The position numbers and the translations under genes are program-made. The notes below the pieces were generated by a model. It saw only the letters and a list, made by a program, of their open reading frames with translations. It ran no database searches and had not been told where the DNA came from. A DNA stretch of 33,837 bases from a virus. This document shows positions 1 through 7,629 of the stretch, piece by piece (position 1 is the first letter of the stretch; every line of letters starts with the position of its first letter). The stretch lies in the IMG/VR virus record IMGVR_UViG_3300038682_000285, positions 1-33,837 of that record. One strand, 5' to 3'.

Positions 1-34
1 GTTTCCCAGTCACGATCCCGACGCCGATCGTGAC
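1..34. other. Amplification primer artefact, not phage DNA
   Basis: Bases 1-17 are GTTTCCCAGTCACGATC, the fixed part of the primer widely used for random-primed amplification of viral and environmental DNA. Bases 26-34 (GATCGTGAC) are the exact reverse complement of bases 9-17, with 8 bases between, as expected from a primer-derived fold-back. The coding frame of the next gene carries a TGA at 31-33 inside this segment, so that stop is artificial. Genuine phage sequence probably begins near base 35. Confidence 0.85.
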
Positions 35-600
35 AAAAAAAGTGGCGGAGTGATTTAGAGTATGCGAAGAAGATCTATGTTGATCAATTAAATACTATTA
101 ACTCTTTGCGTGATGAGATAGCGCGTAAACAGGAAGATTTAAAATCAGCAAAATCAGATTTAATAAAAGAGTTTGAGCAAAAAAACGTAAAGCTTCGCAA
201 AGCTTATAGAGTTGCACGTGAGCATCACCTTGACGCGCTTAATTCAACTGATAACAGAAAAGCTACCGAAAACAAATATCAGCAAGTAAAATCTCATTTA
301 CGCTTGTTCAGAATTGCAACTGCTGCACATTTAGATCGAATGGTTGACGCGATGGTATCAGTAAGAGATCAGATGCCTAAAAATCTATGGGACATGATGG
401 CAGAAGACAAAGAAGCCCTGGAAAGTATGGCGGCTATCAATGTCGATGGCAGAACGCTGCAGGATATTCGTCACGAGTGGCAAGAAAAGCAAAGAGATCA
501 ATTAATAGAGATCGCAGAAGATGAAACTAATCAAATGCTATCTGACCAACTACTTGGTATAAACGTTGACGATGCAGACAAGTTGAAGGTGGAAGTATGA
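34..600 (+). CDS. Partial coiled-coil protein, 5' end cut by the contig edge
   Basis: I do not recognise a family. The frame is open from the end of the primer artefact (first codons read QKKWRSDLEYAKKIY) to TGA at 598-600, about 188 residues. A TTG at 106 could act as a start, but coding-like sequence continues upstream without a good ribosome-binding site, so the real start is probably missing. The visible protein is very rich in K, E, Q and D and helical, with a likely coiled coil near its start, and an acidic tail. Its stop overlaps the next ATG by four bases (ATGA). Lying between TerS and TerL on a circular map, it may be a packaging or head-associated protein; that is inferred from position only. 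The N-terminal part may be the fragment at 33756-33837. Confidence 0.6.
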   Translation, partial: QKKWRSDLEYAKKIYVDQLNTINSLRDEIARKQEDLKSAKSDLIKEFEQKNVKLRKAYRVAREHHLDALNSTDNRKATENKYQQVKSHLRLFRIATAAHLDRMVDAMVSVRDQMPKNLWDMMAEDKEALESMAAINVDGRTLQDIRHEWQEKQRDQLIEIAEDETNQMLSDQLLGINVDDADKLKVEV

Positions 601-944
601 GCGACAAATTACACTCAGGAATAAGTGCATCAGAAGCCGTTAAAAAGGCGTCAGAGTGGTGGGATAAAATCGGTAAGGACTTGATTAGAAAACAAGCAAA
701 CGAAGAAGTACACGGAAGAAAGTTCCACGCTGCTGTAAGTGGTGCTCCAGCTATTGTAACACCCGGCGAAAAGAGAGCGCTAATACAGTCAGGTTTGCTG
801 CAGGGTTTTGTCTGGGAGAGATTGACACGCAGAGAGAGAGCTGAAGTCGTTAAACAGTGGCATGAGCATGTATTTGTGCCAGGCCGCGCAGTGCATAACG
901 AAGAAGGCATAGATGTTATTCAACGGTTAAAGCTGGATAGTTAA
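597..944 (+). CDS. Hypothetical phage protein upstream of TerL
   Basis: This 115-residue protein starts at an ATG that overlaps the previous stop (ATGA), so translation is probably coupled. It is basic and helical, with a WWDKIGKDLIRKQ segment around residues 21-33 and an RLTRRERAEVVKQWHEH helix in the C-terminal half. No signal peptide, membrane segment or metal site is visible. Two bases separate it from the TerL start. It could be a packaging accessory protein, but nothing in the sequence demonstrates this. Confidence 0.65.
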   Translation: MSDKLHSGISASEAVKKASEWWDKIGKDLIRKQANEEVHGRKFHAAVSGAPAIVTPGEKRALIQSGLLQGFVWERLTRRERAEVVKQWHEHVFVPGRAVHNEEGIDVIQRLKLDS

Positions 945-946
945 TC

Positions 947-2551
947 GTGGCTAAAATATTCCGCCCCCAGATCGATTTAACACACGCGCCAACAGTTGAG
1001 CGGGCAATATTTGACGAAGAATCACTTTATCGAATAGTCATCGGGCCTGTGGGATCTGGCAAAACTTTTACATTTATCTCTACTGAGATCATGCGTATAG
1101 CAATGATGCAGCACGTATTTCCCGGCACTGAAACTAGCAATACAGCAGGTGTAAGGAGATCACGATTTGCGATCATAAGGAACACATCTCCCGAGCTAAA
1201 AGCAACAACAATTAAAACATGGACTGAATTGTGGGATGAAGAAGCTGTTGGCCCAGTCGTTTACTCGTCCCCCATTACTCATAAAATTAACGTGCCAGCA
1301 ACAAGAACAACACCAGGGCTAGAAGTCGAAGTCATGTTTCTTGGTTTAGATCGGCCTGCTGATATAGCAAAACTGAAGTCGTTAGAAGTAACAGCAGTTG
1401 CATGCAATGAAATCTCAGAATTACCTGTTGAGGTAGTGCGCTATATTCGTCGGCGTGTTGGTCGTTTTCCTCCTAAGAGATTAGGAATCGAGGCTGTACG
1501 TCCCTGCGTCATTGGTGACAGTAACGCAGTTGATGAGGATCACTGGCTCGCTCAGATGTGCGATAACCCGCCACAAGGGTTCAGTTTTTATAGACAGCCT
1601 CCAGCCGTGCTCGAAGTAGAAAAAAAGGGTGACAAGTGGATTTGTAAAGAAAAATCATATCCAGAACATTACGGAAAAGAATTTGATGCTGGTGTAGTCA
1701 TTGATGGAGCGGGGCGTCAATGGGTTGTTAACCCAAAAGCTGAGAACCTGGCAAACCTGAGAAAAAATTATTATGAGGATCAGATAGCAGGAGCAACGCT
1801 CGCAGAGATACAACGTGATCTACAAGCTAAATGGGTTTACGTGCAGGACGGCAAGCCTTGTATTCCTGGGTATAACGATGATTTTCATAGCAGCGATGAT
1901 GTACCAATTCTCAAAAATGTCCCGCTACAAATCGGCATAGATATCGGTGGCGGCACACTCAATCCGGCTGCAATAATTGCACAAAGAAATAGCAGGGGAG
2001 GATGGTTAGTCCACGGGGAGTGCATTGGTACTAATATGGGTGTTAAAAATTTCGTTAAAGTGATACAAGCTGAATTAGCTGAAATAGCGCCAGATCACGA
2101 AATATTAACAATGTGGGGAGACCCTGCAGGAGAAAAAGGCGATGAATATTATAATACTGCCGTATTTGATCATTTGAGGCGAGACGGGAACTTCCCGGTT
2201 CGTGGCGCTCCTAGCCAGGAAATTGATTTAAGAATAGAAGTTGTTGAATCTGCGGCATCTAGGTGGATAGACGGAAAACCAGCATTGATGATAAATAAAC
2301 GATGCAAAAGGCTACGCAAAGCATTATCTGGTGGCTGGCATTTCAGACGCATGCAAGTTAGTGGCGGCGAAGCAAGATATCAGGACAAACCATTTAAAAA
2401 CCACCCTGATTCAGATCTTGGTGACGCAGCCGGTTATTTATTGCTAGGTGGCGGAGAGCACAGACTATTAACAAAAGGGCTAAGGGCTGGTCAACTGCCA
2501 GCTGGTCAGACACACCAGGCTAAAATCGACTTTGATATATTTAATCAATGA
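947..2551 (+). CDS. terL: Terminase large subunit (packaging ATPase and nuclease)
   Basis: This is the motor that pumps DNA into the procapsid and cuts it. The 534-residue protein starts with GTG two bases after the previous stop. Walker A GPVGSGKT is at residues 33-40 and a Walker-B-like stretch, LEVTAVACNEISEL, at 146-159 with Glu155 as the likely catalytic acid. The C-terminal RNase-H-like nuclease shows Asp332 in IGIDIGGG, Asp392 in MWGDPAG and the HPDSDLGDA segment at 486-494. Length and motif order fit large terminases of podovirus-type phages. Its stop overlaps the next start by four bases. TerS is at the opposite end of the contig, which supports joining the ends through a short missing piece. 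Confidence 0.93.
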   Translation: MAKIFRPQIDLTHAPTVERAIFDEESLYRIVIGPVGSGKTFTFISTEIMRIAMMQHVFPGTETSNTAGVRRSRFAIIRNTSPELKATTIKTWTELWDEEAVGPVVYSSPITHKINVPATRTTPGLEVEVMFLGLDRPADIAKLKSLEVTAVACNEISELPVEVVRYIRRRVGRFPPKRLGIEAVRPCVIGDSNAVDEDHWLAQMCDNPPQGFSFYRQPPAVLEVEKKGDKWICKEKSYPEHYGKEFDAGVVIDGAGRQWVVNPKAENLANLRKNYYEDQIAGATLAEIQRDLQAKWVYVQDGKPCIPGYNDDFHSSDDVPILKNVPLQIGIDIGGGTLNPAAIIAQRNSRGGWLVHGECIGTNMGVKNFVKVIQAELAEIAPDHEILTMWGDPAGEKGDEYYNTAVFDHLRRDGNFPVRGAPSQEIDLRIEVVESAASRWIDGKPALMINKRCKRLRKALSGGWHFRRMQVSGGEARYQDKPFKNHPDSDLGDAAGYLLLGGGEHRLLTKGLRAGQLPAGQTHQAKIDFDIFNQ

Positions 2552-3006
2552 CCGAATCACTAATAACCCGCAGACATCTATCTGATACATTGCCAAAATA
2601 CTGGTATGTAGTTTTCACTGATAACAGCAATGATCCCTTAAATACTGGCATCGTCGCATCATTCATCAAACTGTTTACATCACCTGGATACCGGCATTGT
2701 TTTGTATTCACGCCAAGCGAACTAGGTACCCTCGTTTTGGATCCGTCATGGACAGGATTAGCGGTATCATGGTCTCCAGCACCCCCTGAACGCATTGCAC
2801 AAGCGTGTTTATTGCACGGACACAAAGTGCTATTACTTGAGCAAAATCACATTCAGCGCTACTATTCGAGGGGTTTTATAACGTGTGTCAGCATAATTAA
2901 AATGACTATCGGTTTAAAAAGCTGGAAAATCATCACGCCTAAGCAGCTATTCAAGGCTATGCTTGCAGCAGGTGCACACATCATTCCTTTATCAAAATCG
3001 AGGTAA
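2548..3006 (+). CDS. Hypothetical protein, possible permuted papain-like fold
   Basis: The 152-residue protein overlaps the TerL stop (ATGA). It contains GYRHCFVF near residue 50 and FITCVSIIK near residue 110, followed by an ITPKQLFKAML segment. Phage proteins next to portal or terminase genes with a histidine-bearing strand first, a cysteine at a helix start later, and a TPxQLxK tail often belong to a circularly permuted papain-like group; I assign this only tentatively. No signal peptide or clear membrane helix is seen. A role as a virion-associated peptidase or amidase is possible but unproven. Confidence 0.5.
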   Translation: MTESLITRRHLSDTLPKYWYVVFTDNSNDPLNTGIVASFIKLFTSPGYRHCFVFTPSELGTLVLDPSWTGLAVSWSPAPPERIAQACLLHGHKVLLLEQNHIQRYYSRGFITCVSIIKMTIGLKSWKIITPKQLFKAMLAAGAHIIPLSKSR

Positions 3007-3011
3007 TTATC

Positions 3012-3296
3012 ATGACAGCAGCACTACCCTGGATCACAGCAGGAACCGCAGTTGTAGGGGCTAATGAGTCACGAATAAATGCTAGCACTCAACGAAAAGA
3101 AGCAAAAGAGGCAAAAGCGGAACAGGACGCTATTTTAGCTGAGCAGCAAAAAGTCGCCGATGCTGAACAAAGAACAACATCTAAACAAGTCCGCGCTCGT
3201 CGAGCAGTTAGACGCAGAGGTTCCAGTGGGTCTCAATTATTATTCGGCTCACAAGCAGGCACTCGAGCGCAAGGGTCGAGGGCTACATTAGGATGA
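3012..3296 (+). CDS. Small Ala/Arg/Gln-rich protein
   Basis: The 94-residue protein starts at ATG five bases after the previous stop. An N-terminal Ala/Gly-rich stretch (residues 4-17) precedes a charged helix of K, E, A and Q residues (about 25-60), then an Arg-rich segment (RARRAVRRRG, near 62-71) and a Gly/Ser-rich tail. This helix-plus-basic-tail layout resembles the small internal virion protein at 12450-12995, although here it lies before the portal. Function unknown. Its TGA overlaps the start of the methyltransferase gene. Confidence 0.6.
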   Translation: MTAALPWITAGTAVVGANESRINASTQRKEAKEAKAEQDAILAEQQKVADAEQRTTSKQVRARRAVRRRGSSGSQLLFGSQAGTRAQGSRATLG

Positions 3297-3877
3297 TGGA
3301 CGATATAGATAACACAGCTCTACTTGAGCGCGCAAAATATCAAAAGATCTGGGGTTTTGATCAATACCGGAAAACATCCCCTGGTGAGCGATATGTAAAC
3401 GAAGCAATCAAAAAACTTGGGATAAAACGGTATGAGAAGCTGATCGATTATGGGTGTGGAACTGGTCGTGCAGCGATGAAGTTTCTGGAAAAAGGGGTTT
3501 TTGTTACCGGAGTCGATATTGCTGATAATTGTACAGATCCAGAATCAAACCGGTTTCAGTTTATCAATGAGTGCATTTGGGATATGCCGGACAATATAAA
3601 ATCCGACTGGGCCTTTTGTACTGATGTTTTAGAGCATATCCCACCGGAGCGAGTCAGGGACACACTGGATTCGATCATCAGTCGCACTCAAAAGGGCGGC
3701 TTTTTTAGTATTAGTCATGAGCCTGACAGCATGGGCCAGTTAATTGATGATCAGTTACACATGACTATCCGCCCAGCACAGTGGTGGCTCATACAGTTTG
3801 AAATGCTGGGTGTTGATGCAAAACAGGAATTAATTGATGGTGGTGCACAATCTAAAATCTGGTATCTACGAGGTTAA
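3293..3877 (+). CDS. Class I SAM-dependent methyltransferase
   Basis: The 194-residue protein has the AdoMet-binding glycine loop DYGCGTGR at residues 52-59, an acidic residue closing strand 2 in TGVDIADN (72-79) and DVLEHIPPE after strand 4. These are hallmarks of class I methyltransferases of the UbiE/Methyltransf_11 type. There is no DPPY or PCQ motif, so a small molecule, sugar or protein is a likelier target than DNA. The ATG at 3293 overlaps the previous TGA, and a second ATG follows at 3296. It sits between terminase and portal, in a stretch otherwise given to head assembly, so modification of a virion component or of host metabolism are both possible. Confidence 0.85.
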   Translation: MMDDIDNTALLERAKYQKIWGFDQYRKTSPGERYVNEAIKKLGIKRYEKLIDYGCGTGRAAMKFLEKGVFVTGVDIADNCTDPESNRFQFINECIWDMPDNIKSDWAFCTDVLEHIPPERVRDTLDSIISRTQKGGFFSISHEPDSMGQLIDDQLHMTIRPAQWWLIQFEMLGVDAKQELIDGGAQSKIWYLRG

Positions 3878-3882
3878 AAGTC

Positions 3883-5562
3883 ATGGCTATGGATTCACAA
3901 CAGCAGCAGCAACAAAACCAGCAAAAGAAAACATCAGTCAGGTGTGACCCCAGTAAACTGCGTAAACGCTACGATAGAGCACTGAAACACAAAGATCAGT
4001 TTCGTTCTCTGTACGAAGATGCATATCAGTATGCACTGCCGAACCGGAATCTATTAAACAGCGAGACTCCCGGCGAAAAGAAAGTAGATCGTATGTTTGA
4101 TTCAACGGGCCAATCTGCTGTAATCGGGTTCGTTAACCGGCTGCATAATGATCTGACGCCACCTTTTCAAAAGTGGGTTGATATGGCCCCTGGCCCATTC
4201 GTGCCAGAGAAGCAGCGAACAGAGGTTAAAACAGCCCTGGAAGATGCAAATAACAAATTTTTTGCAGCATTACGGGCCTCTAATTTCGACACAGCAGCGC
4301 CAGAGGGCTACGCAGAATTAGCGATTGGAACCATGCCCATGCTGTTTCTTGAAGGTGATGACGCCAGCCCTTTCCAATTCGTCCCTGTGCCATTTGAGCA
4401 TATAGCGATTGAAGAGGGAGCCTGGGGTAATGTGTCTGGTGTTTTCAGAACCTGGAGACAGATTGAAATTAGAGTTATCAAGGACCAATGGAGTGATGCA
4501 CAAATACCGGAAGAAATGCAAAAGTTGCAACAGGATGACGATAGCGCAAAAGTTGATTTATTTGAGTCCACGTATTATGACAAAACCAGCGAGCAGTGGT
4601 TGTATGATGTTTGCTGGAAAATAGGTGGAGAAACCAAAGCAGAGAATACCCGTCTTGTTGAACGTGATTATCCTGAAAACCCATGGCTTATCACCCGATT
4701 GAATAAGCTACCAGGTGAAGCATACGGACGTGGCCCAGTCATATTGGCAATGCCTGATATCAAAACTATCAATAAAATCACTGAGCTGGTATTGAAAAAC
4801 GCTGCTTTGAATATTGCTGGTGTTTATACCGCTGTTGATGATGGTGTGCTTAATCCAAATGTTGTTGTTATTGCGCCCGGCGCAGTGATTCCAGTGGCAT
4901 CCAATGGCGGTTCTCGTGGTCCCTCGTTGCAGTCTCTCAGAAACCCATCAGATTTACAGTTTTCGCAGCTCGAAAAAGAAGAGCTGACTATGCGTATTAA
5001 GCAGATGCTGCTTGATAACCGGTTACCGCCAGAAGCTGGCCCCGTGCGTTCTGCCACTGAGATTGTGGAGCGTATCAAAGAGTTGGCTACTGATCGAGGC
5101 TCTTTGTTCGGTCGCATGATGCATGAATTTATATTGCCGCTGGTTCGTCGCGGCTTAGGCATCCTTTATCGTCGCGGTATTATTCAAACAGAGATTAAGC
5201 TGGATGGGTTGTTCGTGGAGGCCCAAGTACTTTCCCCACTGGCTAAAGATCAAAATCTCAACGAGGTTGAAGCAGTTGTAAGAGCTCTATCTATCCTCGC
5301 TGGTTTCGGTAACGAGATCCTGACTTTATCTGCAAAAATGGAAGATATCGGCCCCTGGATCATGGAGCAATTCGGCGTACCCGCGAAGCTGATCAGGTCT
5401 ACAGATGAGCGCGAAGCTTTGCAAAAGATGGCCGGTCAAATGGCTGCGCAACAACAACAGCAAGGGCAGCAAGGGGCTATTCCTATCGGTGGAGGTGCTG
5501 CACCAATGGCCCCAGAAATAGGCATAGCTGGACAGGCTGCAGGCATTCCGCTTGCTGCTTAA
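3883..5562 (+). CDS. Portal protein (head-to-tail connector)
   Basis: This 559-residue protein matches the head-tail connector family of T7-like phages (T7 gp8 type, about 535 residues), forming the dodecameric portal through which DNA enters and leaves. Recognisable parts are the YEDAYQYALPNRN region near residue 46, FDSTGQSAVIGFVNRLHNDLTPP near 68-90 and the C-terminal PEAGPVRSATEIVERIKE region. Both ends are glutamine-rich (QQQQQQ near the N-terminus, QQQQQGQQG near the C-terminus), a common low-complexity feature of these tails. It follows TerL in the same operon, as usual. Confidence 0.93.
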   Translation: MAMDSQQQQQQNQQKKTSVRCDPSKLRKRYDRALKHKDQFRSLYEDAYQYALPNRNLLNSETPGEKKVDRMFDSTGQSAVIGFVNRLHNDLTPPFQKWVDMAPGPFVPEKQRTEVKTALEDANNKFFAALRASNFDTAAPEGYAELAIGTMPMLFLEGDDASPFQFVPVPFEHIAIEEGAWGNVSGVFRTWRQIEIRVIKDQWSDAQIPEEMQKLQQDDDSAKVDLFESTYYDKTSEQWLYDVCWKIGGETKAENTRLVERDYPENPWLITRLNKLPGEAYGRGPVILAMPDIKTINKITELVLKNAALNIAGVYTAVDDGVLNPNVVVIAPGAVIPVASNGGSRGPSLQSLRNPSDLQFSQLEKEELTMRIKQMLLDNRLPPEAGPVRSATEIVERIKELATDRGSLFGRMMHEFILPLVRRGLGILYRRGIIQTEIKLDGLFVEAQVLSPLAKDQNLNEVEAVVRALSILAGFGNEILTLSAKMEDIGPWIMEQFGVPAKLIRSTDEREALQKMAGQMAAQQQQQGQQGAIPIGGGAAPMAPEIGIAGQAAGIPLAA

Positions 5563-5587
5563 TTTTTAACTAACCGGAGTAACTAAC

Positions 5588-5755
5588 ATGTTTCGATTTT
5601 TTGGAGCACTTACAGGCGTTTCTAGTGGCAACTTAATGGCTAGAATTCAACACGGCTATTCTTACCCGCCAGCTCAAACTAGTAACGCGGGTTTTAAACG
5701 TAACCGGCGCACACAACTTAAATTATCAGCACAACGCAAAAACAGGAGTAAATAA
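5588..5755 (+). CDS. Small basic protein, 55 residues
   Basis: A short reading frame fills the gap after the portal gene. It begins MFRFFGALTGVSSG and ends with a strongly basic tail rich in R, K and Q. The ATG is preceded by CCGGAGTAACTAAC, a good ribosome-binding site, and the stop lies one base before the GTG of the next gene, so the spacing is tight on both sides. No family is recognised. The hydrophobic first ten residues followed by basic sequence could bind nucleic acid or membrane; this is inference. Confidence 0.65.
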   Translation: MFRFFGALTGVSSGNLMARIQHGYSYPPAQTSNAGFKRNRRTQLKLSAQRKNRSK

Positions 5756-5756
5756 A

Positions 5757-6110
5757 GTGACAACAGAAAAGCAAATTCCTAACCCAATGGATACGATTAA
5801 TCAGTTACTTTCAGGAGGCTGGGAAGGGCTGGAAGATAAATCCACTCAATCAGCTAATACAGGTGCGCAGCAAGCGGCTTATGATAAAGCCCTTGTGATT
5901 GCCACTCCTTTTCGTAACGCAGCAGGCAAGGCTTGTCTGGACGCGCTGAGATCTATTACAACACTGGCCCCGACCTGGGATAGTGAGAGTAGAGATTTCC
6001 AAAGCGCTTCAGCTTATGGCTTTGCCAGAGAGGGTCAGAATTCAATCATTCGGCACATTGAACGATGCATTGATTTAGTCGATCAAGGGCCACCAGAGCA
6101 GTCAAAATAA
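5757..6110 (+). CDS. Bbp19-like small phage structural protein
   Basis: The 117-residue protein starts at GTG with AGGAG upstream. From about residue 43 it reads ALVIATPFRNAAGKACLDALR, then a tryptophan-bearing linker, then SAYGFAREGQNSIIRHIERCI. This pattern (terminus of a helix at a 'F-x-x-x-G-x-x-x-L-x-x-L' segment, short loop, then 'REGQ-x-x-x-x-x-I') resembles the Bbp19 structural domain found in small proteins between portal and scaffold genes of podoviruses. The assignment rests on pattern recognition only. Position between portal and scaffold fits a minor head role. Confidence 0.6.
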   Translation: MTTEKQIPNPMDTINQLLSGGWEGLEDKSTQSANTGAQQAAYDKALVIATPFRNAAGKACLDALRSITTLAPTWDSESRDFQSASAYGFAREGQNSIIRHIERCIDLVDQGPPEQSK

Positions 6111-6133
6111 ACCAATCATAAGAGGTTATACTC

Positions 6134-6343
6134 ATGTCAAAGAAAGCAGCAGTAAAGAAAGCAGAAACTGTACAACTCACAACAATAAGGGAAAAAATGA
6201 TCGAACTCGAAAACCTGATAGGTTATGTGATGCAGATTAATAAAAAGCAGCCTGGTCAGCTGGTGGCGTTACAGCGCGAACTACAGTCAGCCAGGACAAA
6301 TGATCATCCGCTACTTGATTTTGAATTAACAGAAACCGAGTAA
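6134..6343 (+). CDS. Small helical hypothetical protein
   Basis: The 69-residue protein starts at ATG after an AAGAGG ribosome-binding site. It has a Lys/Ala-rich start and then a continuous helix (LTTIREKMIELENLIGYVM), with leucine spacing suggesting a short coiled coil, and an acidic end. No family recognised. It lies between a Bbp19-like protein and the scaffold, so it is probably expressed with head genes. Confidence 0.6.
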   Translation: MSKKAAVKKAETVQLTTIREKMIELENLIGYVMQINKKQPGQLVALQRELQSARTNDHPLLDFELTETE

Positions 6344-6374
6344 TTTTTTTAATTAACACAGGAGAAGAAAAGCA

Positions 6375-7358
6375 ATGTTACGCGATTACTTGAATAGACT
6401 TTACTTTGAAGAAGCTGGAAAAGATGGCGCAGCAGGTGGCGGTGGAGAAGCTGAAACTGAAACCCCTGCTGGTCAACATCCGAGTACCGGAACTGGCAGC
6501 GATGACCTACCAGGGGGTCTACTCGGATCTGCTGCGCGGGCTGCTGCTGGTGGCAATGGTGAAGAAGGTGAGGGAGAAGGCGATAAGGGTAAAAAGGAGG
6601 GAGAGACCGAAACATCGCTCCTTGAACTGTCTGAAACAGAACTCAACTCAGTCCCCGAGCAATTCCGAAAAGATGGAAAGCTCAACTATGCAGCTCTACT
6701 GAAATCGTATAAAGACACACGGACAGAGCTTAAAAACGCCAAAGGTAAGCCAGGTAAAGCACCAGAAAAACCAGAAGATTACACTTTTGAAATGCCAGAG
6801 CTACCGGACGGTAAAAAGCTGGATATTCCAGAGGATGACGTGGGTTTGAATGCTGCCAGAGAAGCCGCGCATAAACACGGAATTCCACAGGAAGACTTTC
6901 AGGGTTTTGTCAGTGAATACCTAACCGCAATCGCGCCAATGCTACCAGAGCCTGCACCTGACGAAGCCAGCGAGAAAGCCAAACTTGGAAAGAATGCTGA
7001 TGCAATTATCACTGGCGTACTTAACTGGGGAGAAAAGCTGCATACAGACGGTATTCTTTCTGATGCTGAGCATGATGAAATCTTTTATATGGGGTCTACT
7101 GCTACAGGTATTAGTGCTCTGCAAAAACTTCGGACTCATTACACTGGCGAGCAAGGTATCCCGGTTGATGGTGATACCGTTGGTGATGGGCTGCCAAGCA
7201 AGGAAGAGCTCTATGCTGCAGCAGCATCTACAAAATACCAGGAAGATCCGGCCTATCGTGCAAAAATTGATAAACAATTTGATCAGGTATTTGGTAGTAA
7301 TTCATCAGGCACTAGTCCTCGAGGGCTTGGGGTTCGGTCATCTGCCAGGCGAGCTTAG
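6375..7358 (+). CDS. Capsid scaffolding (assembly) protein
   Basis: The 327-residue protein is acidic and low in hydrophobic residues, with a Gly/Glu-rich N-terminal third, a KAPEKPEDYTFEMPELPDGKK motif region near residue 130-150, and helical downstream sequence. The 'PEKPEDYxFE-P' signature and the place directly before the capsid gene are typical of podovirus scaffolding proteins, which guide procapsid assembly and then leave. The C-terminus is basic (RSSARRA), matching the usual coat-binding end of scaffolds. AGGAGAAG precedes the ATG. A terminator follows about 80 bases downstream. Confidence 0.88.
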   Translation: MLRDYLNRLYFEEAGKDGAAGGGGEAETETPAGQHPSTGTGSDDLPGGLLGSAARAAAGGNGEEGEGEGDKGKKEGETETSLLELSETELNSVPEQFRKDGKLNYAALLKSYKDTRTELKNAKGKPGKAPEKPEDYTFEMPELPDGKKLDIPEDDVGLNAAREAAHKHGIPQEDFQGFVSEYLTAIAPMLPEPAPDEASEKAKLGKNADAIITGVLNWGEKLHTDGILSDAEHDEIFYMGSTATGISALQKLRTHYTGEQGIPVDGDTVGDGLPSKEELYAAAASTKYQEDPAYRAKIDKQFDQVFGSNSSGTSPRGLGVRSSARRA

Positions 7359-7437
7359 GCGGGTTAGGTTGACAACACAAAATCTAACGCAAATAATACC
7401 CACCTTAGTTATTGGTTAATAGTTACTCAGTTTTTAC

Positions 7438-7465
7438 AGCCCTTCTGATTGCGGGGCTTTTTTTT
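7438..7465 (+). terminator. Rho-independent terminator after scaffold gene
   Basis: AGCCC at 7438-7442 pairs with GGGCT at 7454-7458 across an 11-base loop, and eight T residues follow (7458-7465). It separates the packaging/portal/scaffold unit from the capsid unit, which has its own promoter immediately downstream. Confidence 0.8.
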
Positions 7466-7474
7466 GCCATTAAT

Positions 7475-7503
7475 TTGACATTCTGAGAAATCTAGCTTAT
7501 AAA
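7475..7503 (+). promoter_or_regulatory. Strong sigma70-type promoter for the capsid gene
   Basis: TTGACA (7475-7480) is a perfect -35 box. After exactly 17 bases comes TATAAA (7498-7503), one mismatch from the -10 consensus. It lies ten bases past the terminator and would start a transcript near 7510, giving a leader of about 120 bases before the capsid gene. A dedicated strong promoter makes sense for the most abundant virion protein. Confidence 0.75.
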
Positions 7504-7516
7504 TCCATTAATCACA

Positions 7517-7600
7517 GGCGGCCCCGGACAGGTTGAAAGCCTACCGCTACCCTAGCGGCCCTTTCCGAATAATACGGCCTACCGCTGCGAAAAGAGATAA
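7517..7600 (+). promoter_or_regulatory. Structured leader with duplicated hairpin arm
   Basis: The capsid transcript leader contains CCGCTA (7544-7549), CCC loop, TAGCGG (7553-7558): a perfect 6-bp hairpin. The left-arm sequence GCCTACCGCT occurs twice, at 7539-7548 and 7577-7586, on either side of the single right arm. AGCGG at 7554-7558 can therefore pair with either copy but not both. The region is GC-rich in an otherwise AT-leaning stretch and has no reading frame. It could be a stabilising or regulatory RNA element; the function is inferred from pairing only. Confidence 0.5.
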
Positions 7601-7629
7601 TTTTATTCAATTTGCAGAGGTAAAGACAA

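Noticed and set aside
527-910. 127-codon minus-strand frame
   Set aside because: Lies antisense to two well-placed plus-strand genes with coupled starts.
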